The position numbers and the translations under genes are program-made. Under the pieces are notes generated by a model. That model was not told the DNA's origin. It did not search any database and was given only the letters and a program-made list of their open reading frames with translations. Positions 61,862-64,000 of a stretch of DNA of 64,000 bases are shown in pieces (position 1 is the first letter of the stretch; the number at the start of each line of letters is the position of its first letter). Origin of the DNA: Bacteroidota bacterium (GTDB lineage: Bacteria; Bacteroidota; Bacteroidia; Chitinophagales; Chitinophagaceae); the NCBI GenBank assembly GCA_018268105.1, contig JAFDXG010000004.1:1-64000 (forward strand), read 5' to 3'.

Positions 61862-62653
61862 TTGCTTGTAACTGTTTTATATTTCGCAGGGGGTATTGTG
61901 ATATTACTTGTTATACTCTACTTTATCCAGGAAAAATTTATTTTTAAACCGGAGAAGCTACCCGCTGACTTTAAGTTTGAATATGATGCCCCTTTTGAGG
62001 AATTATTTTTTGACATCGAACCCGGAGTAAGCATCAACGGATTACACTTTCATCTCGAAAACCCATTAGGTCTTGTTCTGTATTTCCATGGCAATTCGAG
62101 AAGTATAAAAGGGTGGGCAAAATTTGCAAAAGATTTCTACAGATACAGGTACGATGTAGTGCTGGTTGATTACCGGGGATTTGGTAAAAGCACCGGTAAG
62201 CGAAGCGAAAAAAATATCATGTCTGACCTGCAATTTGTATATAAATCTCTGTCCGATCAATATCGCGAATCGCATATCATTGTTTATGGGCGAAGCATTG
62301 GTAGCGGATTTGCTGCAAAAATTGCTGCTGATAATCGCCCTCGCTATCTGATACTTGATGCCCCTTATTATAATTTCCAAAAAGTGGCAGAACGATTTTT
62401 ACCTTTTTTGCCGGTGAGATATGTGCTGCGCTATCACCTCCGTACAGACAAATGGATCAGGAAGGTGAATTGTCATACCTATATTATTCACGGAACAAGA
62501 GATATACTTATACCCATTAAGCATAGCGAAAAACTCCGGCAACTGAGTCCAAATAAAATAACACTTATAAAGATTCCCGGTGGGGGGCATAATAATCTAC
62601 CTTCGTTTCACGAATACCACAATTTCATCAGAGATATTTTAAAATATGATTAG
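61862..62653 (+). CDS. Membrane-anchored alpha/beta hydrolase (1)
   Basis: A 263-residue serine hydrolase with an N-terminal membrane helix (VLYFAGGIVILLVILYFIQEKFIF). The start is TTG at 61862; a stop lies just upstream and no other start fits. YFHGNSRSIKGWAKFA is the oxyanion region, VLVDYRGFGKSTGK follows, the nucleophile is in GRSIGSGFAAKIAA, the acid in HGTRDILIP and the His in GGGHNNLP. Similar to BEM46/YqkD-type proteins. The next hydrolase gene overlaps it by 8 bp; the two look like a tandem duplication. Confidence 0.88.
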   Translation: MLVTVLYFAGGIVILLVILYFIQEKFIFKPEKLPADFKFEYDAPFEELFFDIEPGVSINGLHFHLENPLGLVLYFHGNSRSIKGWAKFAKDFYRYRYDVVLVDYRGFGKSTGKRSEKNIMSDLQFVYKSLSDQYRESHIIVYGRSIGSGFAAKIAADNRPRYLILDAPYYNFQKVAERFLPFLPVRYVLRYHLRTDKWIRKVNCHTYIIHGTRDILIPIKHSEKLRQLSPNKITLIKIPGGGHNNLPSFHEYHNFIRDILKYD

Positions 62654-63482
62654 TGAAAACCCGGTCCGGCAATCAGGAAAAAGAAAATGGCTTCGCTGGA
62701 TGAATATTGTACTCGCTGTTTATCTGTCAGGCGGAGTCGCTGTCTTTTTTTTCCAGGATCGAATATTATTTCACCCCGAAAAAAGAGACAGGAAGACAAG
62801 TTACAACTTTACCATTCCTTTTAAAGAAGTGAACGTTGCACTTGACGGCAAAGATAACCTGAATATTATCCGGTTCTTACCACCAGACAGCTTACCCAAA
62901 GGTGTTGTGCTGTATTTTCATGGCAATAAAAAAAACATAGCCTGGTATGCAGCCAATGCCCCACTATTCACTAAAAATGGATATGAAGTATGGATGGAGG
63001 ATTATCCAGGATATGGGAAAAGTACCGGGAATTTAACAGAATCCAAACTTTATGATTATGCCATGCAGTTATATTTAATGGCAAGATCGAAATATGATGC
63101 CGACCGTATAGTGTTATATGGAAAATCGTTGGGTACCGGTATTGCCTCCTGGCTTGCAGCTAAAAAAAGCTGCAGGCAACTGATATTAGAATCTCCTTAC
63201 TACAGTATGACCTCACTTGCAGCACACTATTTCCCTATATATCCTGTGAGTAAGCTTCTTAAATACAAGTTCCCTTCACATGAGTATCTGAGTGTAGTAA
63301 ATGCTCCAGTTACAATTTTTCATGGCTCGTCCGACCGGGTAATCCCCTATTCAAATGCATCGCAATTAAAAGAAGTATTAAAACCTACGGACAAATTTAT
63401 AACAATCCTTAACGGGGGGCATAATGATCTTCCTCAATCGCCTGACTTTATAAAATCTTTAGACAGCTTATTAAACCATTAA
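62646..63482 (+). CDS. Membrane-anchored alpha/beta hydrolase (2)
   Basis: A 278-residue paralogue of the preceding gene, overlapping it by 8 bp. N-terminal helix WMNIVLAVYLSGGVAVFFF, then YFHGNKKNIAWYAANA, MEDYPGYGKSTGN, nucleophile GKSLGTGIASWLAA, SSDRVIPYSN and NGGHNDLP. The Ser-Asp-His triad is complete. Substrate unknown. Both copies are probably made together; different loops between the strands suggest different substrates. Confidence 0.88.
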   Translation: MISENPVRQSGKRKWLRWMNIVLAVYLSGGVAVFFFQDRILFHPEKRDRKTSYNFTIPFKEVNVALDGKDNLNIIRFLPPDSLPKGVVLYFHGNKKNIAWYAANAPLFTKNGYEVWMEDYPGYGKSTGNLTESKLYDYAMQLYLMARSKYDADRIVLYGKSLGTGIASWLAAKKSCRQLILESPYYSMTSLAAHYFPIYPVSKLLKYKFPSHEYLSVVNAPVTIFHGSSDRVIPYSNASQLKEVLKPTDKFITILNGGHNDLPQSPDFIKSLDSLLNH

Positions 63483-63545
63483 ACAAGTAAGAAAAATAAA
63501 CTTTGATATCCAAAGTTACAGGACAAAGAAGAAGCAGATTCAATA

Positions 63546-64000
63546 TCAAACTATAGGTACAATATTAGAAGTTTTATTCTTTCGTATCTTTTCAGGCAGT
63601 ACATCCAAAATTGTCCTTTTCAATGCATCAATCAAACGTTTTTTTATATCATCGCGATGTACTGCAATACTCACCTCTCGCATTGGGGGCGGTTTTTTAA
63701 ATCTCCTTATCAACTGCAACTGTCGCCCGGGCATATCCAATGTAGCCAGTTCGGGTAGAATGGTTATACCATCATTCAGATCAACCATTCTCCTTAGTGT
63801 TTCAATACTGCCTGTTTCAAAATCCAAATAACTGCCTGTGCGGCTCATCTTTCTTAATTCGCATAAGTTTTCTATCTGCGATCTGAAACAATGCCCTTCT
63901 TCCAGCAGCCAAAGTTTGTTAGGATCTATATCCCCTGCAAGCACATAACTCTTCTGATATAAAGTATTATTCTTCGATACATACGCCATCAGTTCCTCAT
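63546..64000 (-). CDS. oxyR: OxyR-type LysR regulator, N-terminus cut by window edge
   Basis: The C-terminal ~150 residues of a LysR-family peroxide sensor; the DNA-binding domain lies beyond the right edge. LLEEGHCFRSQIENLC has the two cysteines spaced nine residues apart like Cys199 and Cys208 of E. coli OxyR, so disulphide switching is expected. IETLRRMVDLNDGITILPELA is the co-inducer-domain strand. It ends before the intergenic space after hydrolase 2. The gene symbol is based on the Cys pair. Confidence 0.85.
   Translation of the reverse strand, partial: EELMAYVSKNNTLYQKSYVLAGDIDPNKLWLLEEGHCFRSQIENLCELRKMSRTGSYLDFETGSIETLRRMVDLNDGITILPELATLDMPGRQLQLIRRFKKPPPMREVSIAVHRDDIKKRLIDALKRTILDVLPEKIRKNKTSNIVPIV

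Noticed and set aside
1..64000. CRISPR arrays, insertion sequences, prophage genes
   Set aside because: No regularly spaced repeats, transposase, integrase or phage structural genes were found on either strand.

Overview
The window is a piece of a chromosome from a Bacteroidota bacterium, most probably of the Chitinophagaceae/Chitinophagia. This rests on several things visible in the sequence: promoter boxes of the TAnnTTTG type in front of many genes, almost no Shine-Dalgarno sequences, a fused MurF-alanine racemase, an Rpb6-like omega subunit in a bamD-rpoZ-coaBC-porD(DUF4835) cluster, DUF4296 and DUF6427 proteins, a cargo protein with a type IX secretion tail, and menaquinone made by the futalosine route. 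The DNA is AT-rich, densely coded and mostly housekeeping. I see no insertion sequence, prophage, rRNA operon or CRISPR array.

Layout. 1-5 kb: a secreted GH32 fructan hydrolase (cut by the left edge), a periplasmic parvulin, an MTA/SAH-type nucleosidase and a PNGase F-like secreted protein. 5-9 kb: FolE with two PTPS-type pterin synthases, then mqnB-mqnD-pnuC. 9-15 kb: PabC and a signalling block of three NarL-type response regulators, a seven-helix membrane protein with no ordinary start codon, its histidine kinase and an orphan 124-residue protein, with long non-coding DNA. 15-21 kb: DUF4296, PorD-like, CoaBC, omega, BamD and an OmpA-like protein. 21-28 kb: polyprenyl synthase, RecJ, a methyltransferase, HtpG and the rpsF-rpsR-rplI operon. 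28-34 kb: an RRM protein, a glycosyltransferase-phosphatase fusion with a universal stress protein, YfcE-type phosphodiesterase, HflX, a beta-barrel protein and a tRNA(CAU). 34-44 kb: an ECF sigma factor, a lytic transglycosylase, PabB, an Asp-rich protein, PurA, TerC, MurF-Alr and an M28 peptidase. 44-55 kb: a PBP1-type binding protein, GuaA, YceI, cupin, a LytS/LytTR pair, MepB and UvrA. 55-64 kb: a sigma factor, a lone DsbD-N domain, PurQ, DUF6427, a Tyr/Pro-rich exported protein, Kup, two tandem alpha/beta hydrolases and an OxyR (cut by the right edge).

How the genes fit together: purine synthesis (PurA, GuaA, PurQ), folate/pterin (FolE, PTPS x2, PabB, PabC), menaquinone (MqnB, MqnD, polyprenyl synthase), cell wall (MurF-Alr, lytic transglycosylase) and outer-membrane biogenesis (BamD) are spread through the window. 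The most interesting locus is the fusion at 28831-30210. Its N-terminal half resembles GT81 glucosyl-3-phosphoglycerate synthase and its C-terminal half is a SerB-like HAD phosphatase. A single polypeptide could therefore make the compatible solute glucosylglycerate, next to a stress protein gene. Other points worth a second look are the start-less seven-helix sensor gene, the strong Shine-Dalgarno of rplI, the doubled PTPS genes and the palindromes between the response regulator genes.
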